The notes: generated from the sequence alone by a model not told the origin. Counted from the stretch's first letter, positions 46,913 through 60,584 are shown. The stretch: DNA of 64,000 nucleotides from Nymphaea colorata (GCF_008831285.2 NC_045142.1:20339354-20403353); one strand, 5' to 3'. Numbers and translations: made by a program.

Positions 46913-49287
46913 CAAATACTTGCAATCTAGCTTTGGCCCATATTGAAAAAGTAGAATGCTGATTTTTCAAGGTTAATCATCATTCCAGCATAGAGTTCAA
47001 ACAGAAAAAAAAAATTGTAGATAAAGAAAGCCATTCTTGAAGGCTTTTAAGAAAATCAAGATGTCATCAGCATACATTGTAGAAAAAACTCCTTCTATGC
47101 CTCTTCCAATATGCAGTACTTCAATCATTCTTCGTTGAATTGTAGCTTGCAATGTATGTGAAAAGATTTTCATGACAATGAGGAATAAAAATGAAGATAA
47201 AGGTATCCTTATTGCAGACCATGAGAAGATCCAAAGTATTCACCTTGATGGTCATTAATCACAAGAGCACAAAAATCATTTGTCGCTACTGTCATTACTT
47301 TTTAAGTCCAAATAGGATGAAATCCTAAATGCAAGATGGCAGCTTGTAAGAAAGTAAATTGGCCCTGTCATATGCTTTTGATAGGTCTATCTTCAACATA
47401 AGCTAGTTGATCTAGCTTTAGACATTGTGTATACCATCTCAAGCACAAGAAGAAGACATTGATGGACGTTTCTATCTTTCAAAAAACCACCTTGCATGTT
47501 GGAAATGACCCACTTTAGTGCCTTCTTCATTCTTGAGACCATGATTCTGAAAATAAATGTCAGTATACTATTCTCAAGAATAATATGTCTGAAATTGGAA
47601 ATGTCCACAGCTGAATCAAATTTAAGAATTATGATTGTATGACTTCTGCCTAATTTCTTAACAAGCTTTCCTTTCTAAAAAAAAAAAATCTATAGTGGCA
47701 ACTGTGATATTAGTCCTTAACGTGTCCTGACTTTTTGGAAGGAACGATTTCAGAAACCCATTCAGACCTGGTGCACTATTGGAGTTGGCACCCATAACAG
47801 CTATTGCACTTCCTCATCTGAAATGGGACTTAACAACGTTAAGTTTTCTTTTATAAATACGCAGTGACCAACAGCAAGCTGATCCATAATCATTCTTGTT
47901 GAGTTGTCATGGGTAGAAAATCTTTAAAAATGAGAAGTACATGCTGAAAGAATTGGATCCTCCTCATAAAACTCCCCATCATCTGCCTTCATCTGCAAGT
48001 GTCTTTTTTTTTACCTTTCTTGAACATAGCATGAAAACATTTGCTGTTATTATCCCCTTTTTTTTAGCCATGATACCCTTACTTTCTTTTTCTAGTACAT
48101 TTCTTCATCTCAAAGAGCATCCGCAAGAAAACATCTAATATGATTTTCGGAACTGGACCAATTATGAGAATCAATATCTTGCTTCTTATAAATTTCAATA
48201 AGATCCTTTTGAAGTACATTAATTCTGGTATCAGCTTTCTTGGTTCTATACTTACTCCAATTACTTAAGCATGGTCGTACTCTATTCTGTTTTGCGAGAA
48301 GTTTAAGCACTACGCATCCTCTACACTCCACTCTCCATGCTCTTTGAAATAATGACCTTACAACTAGGTTGACACTCTCAATAAAGGAGCTATTTAAATA
48401 TTCGTCTTCTCTTGCATGCGGTTTTAAAGATATTTAATTTACATGTAAAAGAGAAGTTGCTGAGTGGTCTAAAGAACTTCTTGGTTCTACCAAAAGCTAC
48501 CCACAATTTTCAACTTGCTCAAAAATCTATCTAATTTGCTTTGAACCAGTGCTGTCAGGGTGCAGAGATTGGTTCAAGTGAATGCTCTGTTTCAGTCCAC
48601 AATCGCTCTTAGTCCAACATCTTGAATGAATCCATTGAATGCTAAAAAAGCTTGTCTAGCAGGGGCAGGCCCATTTTTCAGACTCCTTATAAGTTAAATT
48701 AAAATCTTTCATTATAATACTAACATTTTTTTATTGACAATAATAATATTTAACATAATCAATTGGTCTTTGTGAATTCTAAAGTGAGGGTGAAGATACA
48801 CCCCTATTGTATCAAAGTTGAGATTGAAAGCTTTATGAATAAACAAACAATCCATCCAAAATTTATTAAATTTGCAACTACTCAATCTAAAATCAGCCTG
48901 TCTCTAACTACACACAATTATGGCCCCATTAAGATTCACATTAATATTATATTAAAAAAAAAACTCCTCGTAGTGATTGCAAAAGGATTTGAAGTTGTCC
49001 ACATTCAACATGATATCGAAACATGAAAATGATCCCAAGTTGATGAGATATCACCCAATTGCCAAAACCTTTCTAGGTTGTTAGAGTAGCAAGGCCTCTA
49101 ACATTCCAACTATAAACTTCATTTGATGGCAATTGGCAACTCCTCTTAGGCTCTTTTTCGTACAGGAGAACATTCTCTTTGTTATGGAAATCCTCTACTC
49201 CTTGGATATCCATGTCAGGATCATGTTGTGCCAACTTCCTTTCATTCAGGCCAGAACTTTATATAGCCTTAAAAAATGTTGTCCCAC
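46913..49287 (-). mobile_element. LINE remnant, right arm
   Basis: Minus-strand counterpart of the LINE at 2055-6185. It carries the RT palm that the left arm lacks: KIDLSKAYDR near 47370-47400, and the catalytic YADDILIFLKA (gtcatcagcataca near 47062-47075). The NLEKS block lies near 46965. It also carries the upstream RT block (47408-47608) and the endonuclease start near 49090-49110. Relative to the left arm it has lost about 1.9 kb of ORF1 region at 49287/49288, but keeps about 0.45 kb of endonuclease sequence (48332-48785). Many stops and frameshifts are present. Confidence 0.82.
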
Positions 49288-49684
49288 AACTCTATCTTGT
49301 GAAAAGTAACAAAAATTGATTGAAACTTGTGTCCAGCTATCTAAGGGTCCTTTCAAGATTCTATTCCTATGATTATTCTCGTTGTTTTCATGTTTAATTG
49401 AGTTGAGGAGGACTATCTGGTTAACTTGTGAAATGTGTTGGGGTCTGCTAAACAGGTGAAACTGCCGACAAGTGTTCACATCCTGCAACCAAACCTGGTT
49501 GAAAAGTTTTGGAAAACTTCCGCCTGTATAACAAGACAAAAATTTTAGAAAAGAAAGTTGGCCGTATGTCCAATCTATATACTTAAATCTATGAGAGAAT
49601 AGGCTGGTAGGCAGTTGTTTCGAGTTATCGAAGCTGCAACTTCATGTGCTATAAAAAGAAGACATTGATACATCTATATATAGA
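49288..49684 (+). other. Spacer upstream of protease relic C
   Basis: This matches 1690-2054 in inverted orientation. It has a ctataaaaag TATA-like word near 49650 and tctatatatag near 49675. These lie just upstream of a 151-codon open frame, but there is no sign that the frame is expressed. Confidence 0.5.
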
Positions 49685-50669
49685 GAGTTTCTCATGCAGC
49701 TTTACATTAGTACATCACTAGAAGTCCAATCCTACTGGGTCATCATCGATACTGGCAGCAACCTCATATGGACATTGTGTGTTCCTTACTACAACTTTAC
49801 CTGCCAAATGAAGTCCACATTAAAGCCACTTCAGTCTTCCACATACCATAACCTGAGATGCACCACTAGCTTCTGGTCTGCTTGTGACGACAACCAACTT
49901 CATAGTGTCAAGTCCTCATATGGTGATGGATCTGTTGTAGAAGGGACCCTTTCTTTCGAAAGATTTTGGTTTGAGGATGGCACTAATGGCACCATCAAGC
50001 TTCCAACAATCGCCTTTAGTTGCGTTCATAAAGAAAATAGTGTTGATTTAGAAAATCTTGTAGATCCTAGTCTTGTTGGCCTCAGGCCAGGATCTCTTTC
50101 ACTTGTTAGTCACATCGGCTTCTTTATTAACCATAAAGTTCTGTGAGGAGGTAGAGTTCTTCGGAACCCAAGAGTTCAACAGACTCCAATGGAAGCAAAT
50201 GCAGCTCAAGGCACTTTTTATACACTCACACTAGATTACATAAATCTGGGGAACAACAGACTCAACATATAGTTTGGAGGTGCACAGACGGCAACATGGT
50301 TGGGATATGGTGGATCAATCATGATAGACTCGGGTACCACGCTGACTATCTTGCCGAAGATGTGTATGATCAAGTGGCAAACACGGTGGCTAATGTCACA
50401 AACCATAAACGCTTCTATCATCCTAACCAAGATTATTTGTGTTATAATGTAGAGAATAATGGTGATCCATATTAAGGATTGCTGGAGATGTCCTTTCATT
50501 CCACCAACGCAGACTTGAAGCTGCCACCTTCAAACATCTTTGGATGTATAGAAGTGCGACAGCTAGCTTAGCCATTTTCGGGAATGTTTTCCAGCAGAAC
50601 ATGCATGTGAAATATGATTTGGGGAAGGGGCTGCTTTCTTTTAAACCAATTGAATGTACTCAGTACTAA
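49685..50669 (+). pseudogene. Nepenthesin-like aspartic protease relic (copy C)
   Basis: Homology starts at EFLMQLYIST just before DTGSNLIW, so signal peptide and propeptide are missing. The frame is open for 151 codons from 49694, through KPLQSSTYHNLRC, SSYGDGSVVEG and GLRPGSLSLV. It stops at 50144-50146 near a deletion of about 60 bp relative to copy D. Beyond it DSGTTLTI and VYDQVANTVANV are recognisable only across frameshifts, with a stop after NNGDPY. Homology ends at TAA (50667-50669), and AATAAA follows at 50744-50749. It is an inverted duplicate of copy D. Both catalytic motifs survive as text but are not in one frame. Confidence 0.88.
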
Positions 50670-51156
50670 AAGTGTATACATATACATACATATGTTTTAT
50701 GTCCTGATTGTCATGTGGTTGATGGTGTTATTTTTTCATGTTGAATAAATATATGTATCTTGTTTTAAAGATGTTTTCCCCTCCATTTAAGTTTATAGCT
50801 TAACTTAGATATGTCTGAGCGAGTATGAACACTAACTATGGCTTTAACTCGACAGTCGCTAATATTGGCAATTCTGTTGCTAATAAGTAATCGCGACGGT
50901 CAAAACTCCACCAACACAAGTCACGATTACCGATGAAAATGGCCATCGTGTCTTAGTTGGGTTTGTTGCGACATTAGTTGCTTTAAGTTAGCATAATGAC
51001 CATGTAATGTGCCTACACCTTATTGTAACTTTGACGATGGAATTTTTGGTCCCATAACACAATGTGTTCTGTGATGGTTATATAAGTCGTTTAACTTCAC
51101 AATGCTAACCCCCCATCAACAATGATGGATATTGTAGCTTGCACAGTGTACTGGCT
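50670..51156 (+). other. 3' flank of protease relic C
   Basis: Shared with D (59-652, inverted) and partly with A (42760-42990). It contains the polyadenylation signal at 50744-50749 and phrases such as cagtcgctaatattggc and gattaccgatgaaaatgg that recall old DNA transposon ends. No gene is seen. Confidence 0.5.
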
Positions 51157-51303
51157 AGCGACATATTTTCGAGTCCCTTACACATGTTTGGAACGGATTT
51201 AGTACACAGCGACATATTCTTGAGTCCCAGACAAATGTATGGGATGGATTTAGTACACAACGACATATTTTCTAGTTGCTGACACATGTTTCGAACAGAT
51301 TTT
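51157..51303. repeat. 51-bp minisatellite, three units
   Basis: Units start at 51157, 51208 and 51259 (the last is 45 bp). The consensus begins agcgacatattttcgagtcc and ends gatttagtacac. Units differ from each other by about 15-25% by eye. The left arm enters the same repeat at window position 1. Confidence 0.9.
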
Positions 51304-52580
51304 GGGATCACTGAAGAATATTAAACGAGTACATGTGTAGCTAAAATTCAGAACATATAGTACCTGCTCAGTGTTTAATCCATTAGAACATTAATTTTTT
51401 TGTTAATTGAAATGCAGTTACGTTTCTTGAAATAAGAATATGGTTCTTTTATGTATTTTTTTTTAAAAAGCAGAATATTATACTTAACAAGTTCCATCTA
51501 AGATAATTTAAAAGTCTCAGCGCAGGTTACACAAAAGACTTTACGTCCAGAAAGTTGTAAGCTTCAATAGTCATATATGTACTCTTTTTATTAAGGTCAA
51601 ACGGAGAGATCATTGTACTCCAAGAAGAGTAGCATAACTGGTCGAGTTAAGAGTTTGGTGAGAGTCAGGTAGTCAGTTCCAATACCATGAGCATTATTCT
51701 CATGAACCATAAAGGTTGGAAGGAGCTAAACTAAACTGAAGGGAGTGACCCTAAATTCACCTAGTTTTGATGTTTCTCTAGACCCTGGGGTAAAGGGGAC
51801 GAGTAGAGCTTCTGCCCCTCATGCATGCAGGTGGCAGGTTAACAAAGAAGGGTTTTCTCCACAAGCAAAAGGTCCACTAAAATGTCATGCATTTGAGAAC
51901 AGTGTTTATAAAAGTTGGCCTGAATTAATTTAAGTCAATTTGAATTGTTTGGCAAACCTGTTGTTGCCCCGTGTTGTTATTTAATTATCTTTAAATACTT
52001 TTAAGATTTTTTCTTTTCTATATTTCACTTGTTTTTTTTAAATATAGTATACTGATTTATCTTACCGACAGCCTGCAGGTTGTTTCGCTTTGGGTTTTGG
52101 TTCTGATTTTGATTGTTATAAACATTTATTAGAAACGATTGGTCTATAGAATGGATTCATTTTCACTATTACCCAAATAAATATATATTGTTGAAGGTTC
52201 CGCACTGCATTCAATCATCAAACAAGTAATCTACTTAATTTCCTATTTATTTTAAATGTGCATTTGTCAGTGTGAATTCAAATTTTATTTTAAAATTTTA
52301 TACGAACGCTATTTTTATTTTCAGGACCATGAAATGCATGGAAGTACAAAAAATTGAGATTGGGGCTACGGCCTTTGGTGGAGTCATACGTGGGCTGGTG
52401 TAGGCAGTTGCCCAAATGATCCTATCAAATTTCTTTATTTTCATTTTTACGTAAGCTTTCAACTACTTGCTTCTTTATATGCACCAGTGACCCTATAGGT
52501 ATGAGATTCTTTAAATTAGTGCCCCTAAGTCCAACATTCCTAACTCTAGCTGCCACTAACCATGGTTGGAGGTCGAACTA
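51304..52580. other. AT-rich spacer
   Basis: No gene, repeat family or retroelement motif was recognised. A short open frame (51745-51933) has no supporting features. Confidence 0.45.
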
Positions 52581-54342
52581 GCTAGATGATAAAATAATGA
52601 AGTTTCTGATAATTGATTGTACTAAGTTTTTTCTTAATCATGTAATAAATATGTTACCAATTGGCAGCTTCGCCGTTGACCATCAGTGTCGAAAACTCAA
52701 GCAGCATCGATTGAAGAAATCAACAAGCGACATCCCATGACAATGCTGGTGGCTAAAGTTCAGTTTCTCCTCCTCCACCACTTTTCTCTCCTCATTCTTC
52801 TTGACTTTTATTTGAATCCCTTGAATATTCAGGAATGACCTGGCCAATCCAGTTTTCAGTCGACCTGATCGGATCATATGAAAATCCCATCAAAGGATCT
52901 GTAATGGCCCACCAAGCAGGAAAGTTGCCATGATCTTTGAGAAAATTGATTTCTCACTACATGGATAAGCTCGCCCTAACCCGTCAACTTGTAACCTCAA
53001 CCTCATCTTTAGTGGCAGTACCCAAATTTTTTTACTGAACATCGCTTAAGTCACCAACCTGAGTTTGATAGTGCCCATGTGGGCACTATGATGTGAGTGG
53101 AACTGAGTCCAGCTTTATCACAATATAATTTTTGACTAACTGCTATGGTAAATATGGTGCACACTGACCCACCCTTGGCTCCGCTACTGCCCTTCTTACA
53201 ACATAGTCCCCTCACAAAATGTTACAATGTCAGCTGCTGTCTAGAAATTAGTGACATAGACAGTCGATTAAATTATTTATTTAATTACCTATTTGACATT
53301 TCAATGAAGCGAGGGGCTCCCTCGGCAGTTTCCCAGCAAAAAATTACCTACTTGATATCACAAGCAGTGGCTGCTGGATGGGCATGCAGACCAATTACGT
53401 TATTATACTTGAATATATATGTTAGGTATGGGAAAACTATATATGTTACACTTATAACATGATAACTCGATTTCAAGATAATCTAAGCAAGGTTATCATT
53501 TGAGAGCAATGTGCTATACTAGTGCAACTAGGGTGGAAGCGCTATGCCAGTTTATGGACATTTGCCTCTACTCACATGGGCATGGCCGCATGGGCATTAT
53601 GGGAAGCCGGATTTCAGTTTTCACTCAAACTGAAACTTGAAACTGGTTATGTTTACACCACTATGTATAAAAAATTGTACATAATAAGTAAAATATAAAA
53701 ATAAATTTTTAGAAGGACAAAAAGGGTTTATGAAAAAGCAAAAAATCCCAAAATATACACTTCTTTACAAAAAAAAAGTCAAAAATACCCCAACCCCTTT
53801 CTTTTTTTTCCTTTGGTATACATTTGTGTGTACAACCTTGTGCATGTAACTCGATATTAATATATGTTATTTTATGTTCCCAAGAAAGAGATCAGGATGG
53901 GCATTTACTCACATAAAGGCCATATGAGAAACTTAAAATGGTAATTGGTGGGTCCGGTCCAGCCATATACATGTAAAAACAGTATGGCTGGACCATTGAT
54001 GCAGGGCACAGCCCAGTTTCTTGGATTGCTATTTTGACAAGTAAAGACTAGTCGAACACAACCAGGAGCCACTCAATTATTTCCATTATTTGGTTTGACA
54101 AGTAGCGACTGGCCGAACACAACGGGCAGCCACTCATTTATTTTCTACATTTATTTTTCCAAAGAAAGACCAGCCTGATCCGTTTGGTGTCCTTTGACCG
54201 GACCGGGCACAAACCCCGTACTGACCAACACGAACCAATATCATTGGACAAGGTAGGGGTGTAAAAAAGGAGGCTCAGGCCATTGCCGAAAAGAACTCAT
54301 GGGTGGCTGACCGACACTCTCTCTCTCTCTCTCTCTCTCTCC

Positions 54343-54382
<40 letters not shown>

Positions 54383-55670
54383 TGTGCCTGTGAATATATA
54401 TATTTATACATATTAGATGATAAAAAAACATACCACTTAGGTAAGTGACGGAAGCCAGGCCTATTAAATATCTTTTTTCGAAATTTAGCAGTATCTTCAA
54501 ATATATTTGGTGATAAACATACATTAAGTTAGTTATTTTTATTTTATTAATATACCATAATAATTAAGAAAGAGATGGCTCTTATCACATTAAAATTTTA
54601 ATAGTAGAAAAAAACACTTCTTTTTATAAAAGTAATTCGAACTTGAACATTATTTAGATTAAATTAGTGTTTATAATGAACAAATTAGGAGATTCACATT
54701 TTGTTCAAAACACTTTTTAACACAAATATAAGAGGTCTGTTGGTTTTGGTTTGTGACCGAAGTAGTCCGCGTGTGTGTATATATATATACATATATATAT
54801 ATAATTTTCAATGACATTGCTATCTCTTTTGTAAGGACCGTGGTGTAGGTACTGTGAATAGCATTAAAACAGGGCATCTTTCAGATGTGGTTTCATTAGC
54901 ATGTCAGTCTTCTATATGCTTTTGTGGTGATGCTCATCTGTGTTGAAGTCGATGATATTTGTGAGAAACTTCCTACATAAAAAAGGACAAAAAGTTGTGG
55001 AAACTCATTCTTCTGCTTGAAGAGTCATATTGAGCACTTGTTGAATCATAATAAAAAGACGATCAATTGCCTCTGATGTAACAGATTTTGATTTTTCTTA
55101 TTGTCATGGTATTCCTAATTCATGTTCTTCCATAGCCACCATATTGCCATGGGAACACAATCTTCCAACTTCACATAAGTATTATGATTTGAGCCTTTTT
55201 ATTCCACCTCCACGTCTGTCTCTGCCACTAAGTCTGGAACTGTAATATCAATGATGATAGAACTGTCATATCATGTAAACTAATGGTTGCCTATTGAACA
55301 GGGTGGTTCCTCTCTTTTTTGACTTGTCTACCACCGAAAGTGAAAATGTGGTGGAAGAAAGGAACAAAGAAACAGCTCCATGCCATTTGAGTTCTCTTGC
55401 CTGTATAGAGATAGAGAGAGAGACGGACAGAGAAAGAGATGGGTATTACATGTTTTATTCTTATTTCAAATAGTAGTCCACACTGGCGACTGGGAGAGAG
55501 AGATGAGCTTATGGGCGCCCCCAAGTAATTTTATAGGAAATAAGTAGTTTTATAGGAAATGAAACATGAATTAAACAATGCACCTACCTGTTAAGCGCAA
55601 AGAAAAAAGACACAAAAATACAATTGGCCTCATAGATGGCTCATTTTTTGAAATTATTGGTTGTATTGAT
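52581..55670 (+). repeat. Array repeat unit 3 (noncoding)
   Basis: A direct copy of unit 2, with the two sharing some junctions absent from unit 1. Landmarks are atgctggtggctaaagttc near 52742 (unit 2: 37470), cagtcgacctgatcgg near 52857, cgaggggctccctcgg near 53310 and ccggaccgggcacaaac near 54199. The CT tract is at 54316-54377, the accgtggtgtagg anchor near 54837, and the copy ends near 55670. It lacks the insertion of about 1 kb seen in unit 1 and supplies the empty site for it. No gene is present. Confidence 0.8.
54316..54377. repeat. (CT)n microsatellite
   Basis: About 60 bp of CT repeats with two interruptions, followed by tgtgtgtgcc, at the position conserved in units 1 and 2. Confidence 0.93.
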
Positions 55671-56820
55671 ATGGTAGAAACTTTTGGTAAAATGGATTTA
55701 GGTTAAGGATTCATGACTTACCCATTGAGTTACTTTGGCACTAGATATTTCCAAAATGAATACTTCCATGTCTGGATTCAATAAATATGTTGTTATTCCA
55801 GGCTTCCTTATCCTTTTAAGGGAAGGTCTATGGTAAAGAAAATCCAATGTCTTTTTGGTCCGATTTTTGAAATTGTAAACAAAAGCAAGACCTAGAAACG
55901 AAATGTTTTTTCTTTCTTTGTCCATCCTTTCCTCACTTTTCTCCTTTCCCTTTCCGTTCTAGCCATCATCCAAAGCATTTGGATGATGAATTTTTGCCAA
56001 CCAAACATATTTTCAAAAAATGTGGACTAGTGTGTGTGCCTCTTTAAAGTAGTTTTTTTGCGGGAAGGAAGCCACAAGGGTTCTACCCATCTGATGGAGG
56101 CGACTCATAAAAATCAGTACCACCTTTAAAAGGTGACCATAAGTCCCATAACACCTGTTGAGAGCAGCTAGCAGGAGTAGAGGCAGGTATAGGTTAAGTG
56201 TCGCTATACTGATGCATAATTTTTTTTGTACGTCAATATGGTTAATGATTAAAATAACTTTAATTCACATTAAAAAAATTATAAAGACAAAATTGAAAAT
56301 AGAAAAAAGTAAAAGGACTAAGGAGAATATTTTTAATAAATTACCAAAATATTCTTCTCTCCTTTGATGGACACATAACTTTCTATCGTTAAGTGTTGGT
56401 AATTACATAAATTTTAAAGGCTTTTTATTTTTAAATTAATATTTTTGAACAAATTTTCTCATTCTTTAAAAATCGAAAAATTTGTACCTAGTGTCCTTTA
56501 TCTAGAATTTTGATCTTTTGCCTGGGCTCCTAACCCCCTATGCCGAAGATAATTGAATAAAGCAGTTAAGTGGGATTACTGCTGGCTGCCCATAGGTCTG
56601 ATATGCAGACCAGCAAGCGCGAAATATTGCAGATAAAACTTTCTCTCAATGGCTTCACTCATTTACATGGAAGTCAAGGTTGGCGCCTGCTTGACTTTGT
56701 GCTTCATCACGTCCTGCCAAGGTCGGCTTGTTCTTTCAACATCAACCACGAGTCAAAGCCGACCAACATCCGAAACCCGGAGCCATGCGTAAGGGCCAGC
56801 TGCAATCATAAAGGCCGTGG
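55671..56820. other. Noncoding spacer
   Basis: No gene is recognised. The part at 56560-56820 is less AT-rich and has an open frame of 90 codons (56570-56842) without known motifs. Confidence 0.4.
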
Positions 56821-57245
56821 AGGCTCAATTGTTGGTAAATGACCACCATGAGCCAGACCCAAATAGCATTCAGTCGACCTTATTTTTTGTGTTAAGACTG
56901 AACCAATTAAAAAAATAAGAACACTCTATAGAGATCTTCCCTAGCATCGGGTGAGCAAGAAGGGTATTTCATACCACCGCTCAACAAGATGGCCAAAACC
57001 TTAACCTTACATCCATTTCCCTAGAGCCTATTCTGTATCAGGTGTCCCACAATTTCAGGTTCATTCAAATTCAACAGAATCAGTTTCTATGATGGTAAAT
57101 ACTAAAAAAATGTACTTGTTTCAGCATCGGAAATAATTGTGCAAAGGTCATCTGTAGACATAGACTGTTACTTGTAGGGTCAGGTTAGACATCTTCCTAG
57201 ATAGAAAGCATACTAGAAGCATCAAACAAAGCAATGCTAGAGGGA

Positions 57246-57295
<50 letters not shown>

Positions 57296-58480
57296 TGAAA
57301 TCACAGCTGTTTCTATGCTGGGATGGTTATTTTGTGTTGTTAAAAACTGCCATAAAAGTTGTATTCCATCATTGAAAACCATGGTCAAGCAATTGATCAT
57401 TGCAAATGCATCTTTTGCAGTGGTTTTTATCAACACCAGGCAAAAAAATAACCATCCAGCCATAGAGGTTCGTCTTAATTGGACATAAAGGCCAGTTCAA
57501 AGAGAAAAAAAATAGGCCAACTTTTATTTGAATCCCTTAAATATTCAGAAATGATCTCGCCAATCCATTGTTAATCACCCATTTTAATCGTTAAATATGT
57601 TTAAAGTATGATGACATTCGTATATTTTCCAGTCAACCTTCTAGAATAGATGGATCATATGAATATCCCATCAAAAAATTGATTTCTCATGAGACAAATA
57701 AGCTCATGCTAACCCGCCAACTTGTGATCTCAACCCATTTTTTAGTGGTGGAGCCAAGACTTTTCGGCTGGAGGGCACGTGAGTCATATCAAACGTGGGC
57801 ACTATGATGTGACAGCAACTGGGTCCAGCATCATCACAATATATTTTTGACTGACTGGTATAGGCAATGGTGCACTGCAACCCACACTTAGCTTCAATAC
57901 TTTCCCTCCTACAGCATGTTCAATGCTTACTGTGGTTACCTAAGGGATACGTTAAGATGTCTCTGTTCTTGATCAATTTGTGATTGGAATTCTTCAACAC
58001 AAGAATATTCAAACGTTATTACTTTTTGCAGAAACACAAAAAGTTGCATGCAATCCCTGGTAAATGACACAAGAACTTGTTACATTACTAGCTAATGTCA
58101 CCAGCCACTATAAGTCCCCCCCAGCAAAAAGTTCCAATCTTGGTGTCTGTAAATGATGACATAGACAGTGGATTAATTACTGTCATTTATATATTTAATT
58201 ACCTATTTGATGTTTCATGAATAGAACGAGGATCTCCCATGACAGTTTCTGAGCGCGAAAAAAAACCTATTTGATGTCACAAGCAGCCGCTGCCGGAAGT
58301 TCATGCAGTGCAATTACATTATTATACAAAAATTTGTTTTAGGTTCTGGAAAACTATATATTTTAAACTTAGAACATGATAACTCCTCAACTTGATAGCA
58401 AAATAATCTAAGCAAGGTTATAATCAATCACCAAAATATGGAGTACATCACCAACTTATGGAGTTTGGTGCATGTTGTAT
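56821..58480 (+). repeat. Array repeat unit 4 (5' part)
   Basis: This matches the first part of unit 2 at about 90% by eye (36815-36950 against 56835-56965), then the TG microsatellite and the ttttatttgaatccctt block near 57520. The 'atcacaatatat..tttgactgactgg' block is near 57835, and the cagtggattaattac block near 58157. Later landmarks of units 1-3, such as the CT tract and the ggtgtagg anchor, are absent. A block at 57935-58020 resembles 60290-60360, just upstream of the protease B promoter. Confidence 0.72.
57255..57294. repeat. (TG)n microsatellite
   Basis: About 19 uninterrupted TG units after a short TA run, at the microsatellite position of the repeat unit. Confidence 0.95.
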
Positions 58481-59890
58481 GGAGAGTCTATGCTTCATGC
58501 CTTCAAACTAATTAGAGTCCAGAAATAACAAAATGGTTTTCAGCAAGAGAACAAGCTGAAGAAAAATAGAACCCTAAAGGGGTAGTGGCAAATCCAAAAA
58601 TTTCTGGCTAAGGGGCAGTATTAGTTTAATTTTCAACTTTAAGGTATATAAAAAGTTTTAAAAACTAATATCAATGACTGGTAAGGGAAATTGCTTACAA
58701 TATCCACAATGTGGCTCCAATATTGTTAAAGAGTCGTTTGACAGCAGGGACACTCATAAAATTTTCAAAATAAGAACAACCCCTAAGTAGGTAGACGGAA
58801 AGGGGGATGCTTAGCAGAAGTTAACCGAGCGCAAGTGATGTTGGTGCTACATTTCTATACTGCAACTGAAGTGGAAGCACTATACTAGTTGATGGATATT
58901 TGGCCCCACTCACAGGCATCGATGCGGACATGGGCTTGAGGGTAAGGGGAAAGAGGGAGCTTCTGGCTTTCACTATGATTGTGGTGTGACCTGCTGCTCA
59001 TCTAAAATTAGAGTCCTACATACGTTATGTTATTTTTTATGAAAGGTGTTGGCACAAGTTTATTTATAAAATATTAAACTTTGCCAATTGTAATTTCATC
59101 ATTCATGCGAACAAGCTGGTATGATTCAAATAGGTTAATTCAAACCAATTTTTACATATGAAATGAAAAAAATATATTATAAAATAGATCAAAAGAAATC
59201 CCCAAATTATAAAAAACAGCACACAAACAATAATATATAGAAGCAAAAAAGAGAAGGAGAATGATGTCAAAAGATGACTACACACTATTATAGATAGCCT
59301 GGCCCGAGAGAATGGCCACGAACAAACAAACGGTCGACAGCTCTTTTAGGGGGCATTTGATGGTTTGGAATTTTGATTTAAGAATGAAATGCAAGTCCAA
59401 CTTCAACTCAAACATGAAACCTTTTACAGTCTTGAGAGTGGATAAACATCACTCAATGCAAGACATTGATAACATAAAATATTGTTAGTAGCCATGTAAC
59501 GCCAACCAATTACTTCTAATATATATATATATGTATGTATGTATATATATTATGGTCATATTCACATTCACCCACTTAACGGTTGAGAGAAAGATGAAGA
59601 AAAAAAGTATAAACTAATACTAGATGACAAAAATACTCATTACTTTTTTTTCTTTAGTTTTCTCTTGTCCATTCGTTATAATGAATCAAATAGTTCTTAT
59701 GAATGAGTAGAGTAACATTGAATAATCAGAGTCACCATTTAATTTTTTGCTATATATATAACAATATAAAAGAGGCATATGATATGGCCAAAATGGACAT
59801 AGCATACCTGCAAACCCTCACTGCTAGAGCCTCTGCCCCATGAACTATCACCAGATGAGAGCCCATAATATCGTGGGGTGGAAAGACATT

Positions 59891-59931
<41 letters not shown>

Positions 59932-59981
59932 AGAGGGAGATCGTGTGGGAGAAAAATTTTCCAATCACTTCAACGTTCACG
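58481..59981. other. Spacer with dispersed repeat fragments
   Basis: The part at 58600-58740 is related to 35380-35580 (aatttctg..aggggc). The part at 59560-59620 matches 37410-37470 of unit 2 (cattcacccacttaacggttgag). Short TA tracts lie at 59519-59550 and 59892-59930. No gene is seen. Confidence 0.5.
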
Positions 59982-60584
59982 GTTTAAGGAGGTCAATGGA
60001 CAGGTTTTGGAGCAGGGACTACCATGTGTTACAGGGACAGAGCAAAAAAAATTTCCTGAGAAGGGCCGAATTAATGTTTCTAAATTTTGACTAAGGTCAA
60101 AATATCATTTTTCAAATTTTTATATAGGACAAGTGAAATTTACATATAATTTTTTTTTTTTAAATTGAGGTGGCGCCAGGGCCATGCGAGCCTCCCTTTT
60201 CTCCATCCCAGATGCCTAAAGAAAATTTCAAACACCACAAGGACAATCTCTTCTTCCAATGTATTCAACCAGTTATTGCGGTCACCTTAAGTAATACGTT
60301 AAAGTGTCTGCAGCCTTCCTTTTGTGTTTGAAAGTCTTCAAATGTTTGTGATTGTTATACCTAAGCTTAACCATTGGAAGATGCTACCACTTTTCTCCAT
60401 TGTGATGGTTACTGGTTAGACAAAGGAATATGTAACTCAGTTCAGCCACATGTCTTTTTTTTTTTTTTTTTTTGCACAATTTTCAAATCCAATCCATCCC
60501 TTCTTCTGCGGCCACCATAACTATGACTTCCATTATAAATATCAACACATTTCTCCTTAGTACTGCAACCTTTTAGTCCACACC
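59982..60584 (+). promoter_or_regulatory. Protease B upstream region (duplicated before E)
   Basis: About 600 bp is repeated almost exactly at 63246-63845. The last 225 bp is the promoter block shared with protease A, with TATAAATA at 60534-60541 (51 bp before the ATG) and the ccattgg box near 60373. An 18-T run near 60460 is shorter in E. Confidence 0.75.

Larger units (their letters stand above)
47408..51211 (+). repeat. Right arm of the large inverted repeat
   Basis: This is the reverse complement of 1-5376. It contains the LINE RT block, the endonuclease segment, the shared spacer, protease relic C, its 3' flank and the first 51-bp minisatellite unit. Each arm has private deletions, so neither is a simple derivative of the other. 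Confidence 0.88.

Noticed and set aside
54297-54524. Arg-Glu repeat protein
   Set aside because: Translation of the CT microsatellite.
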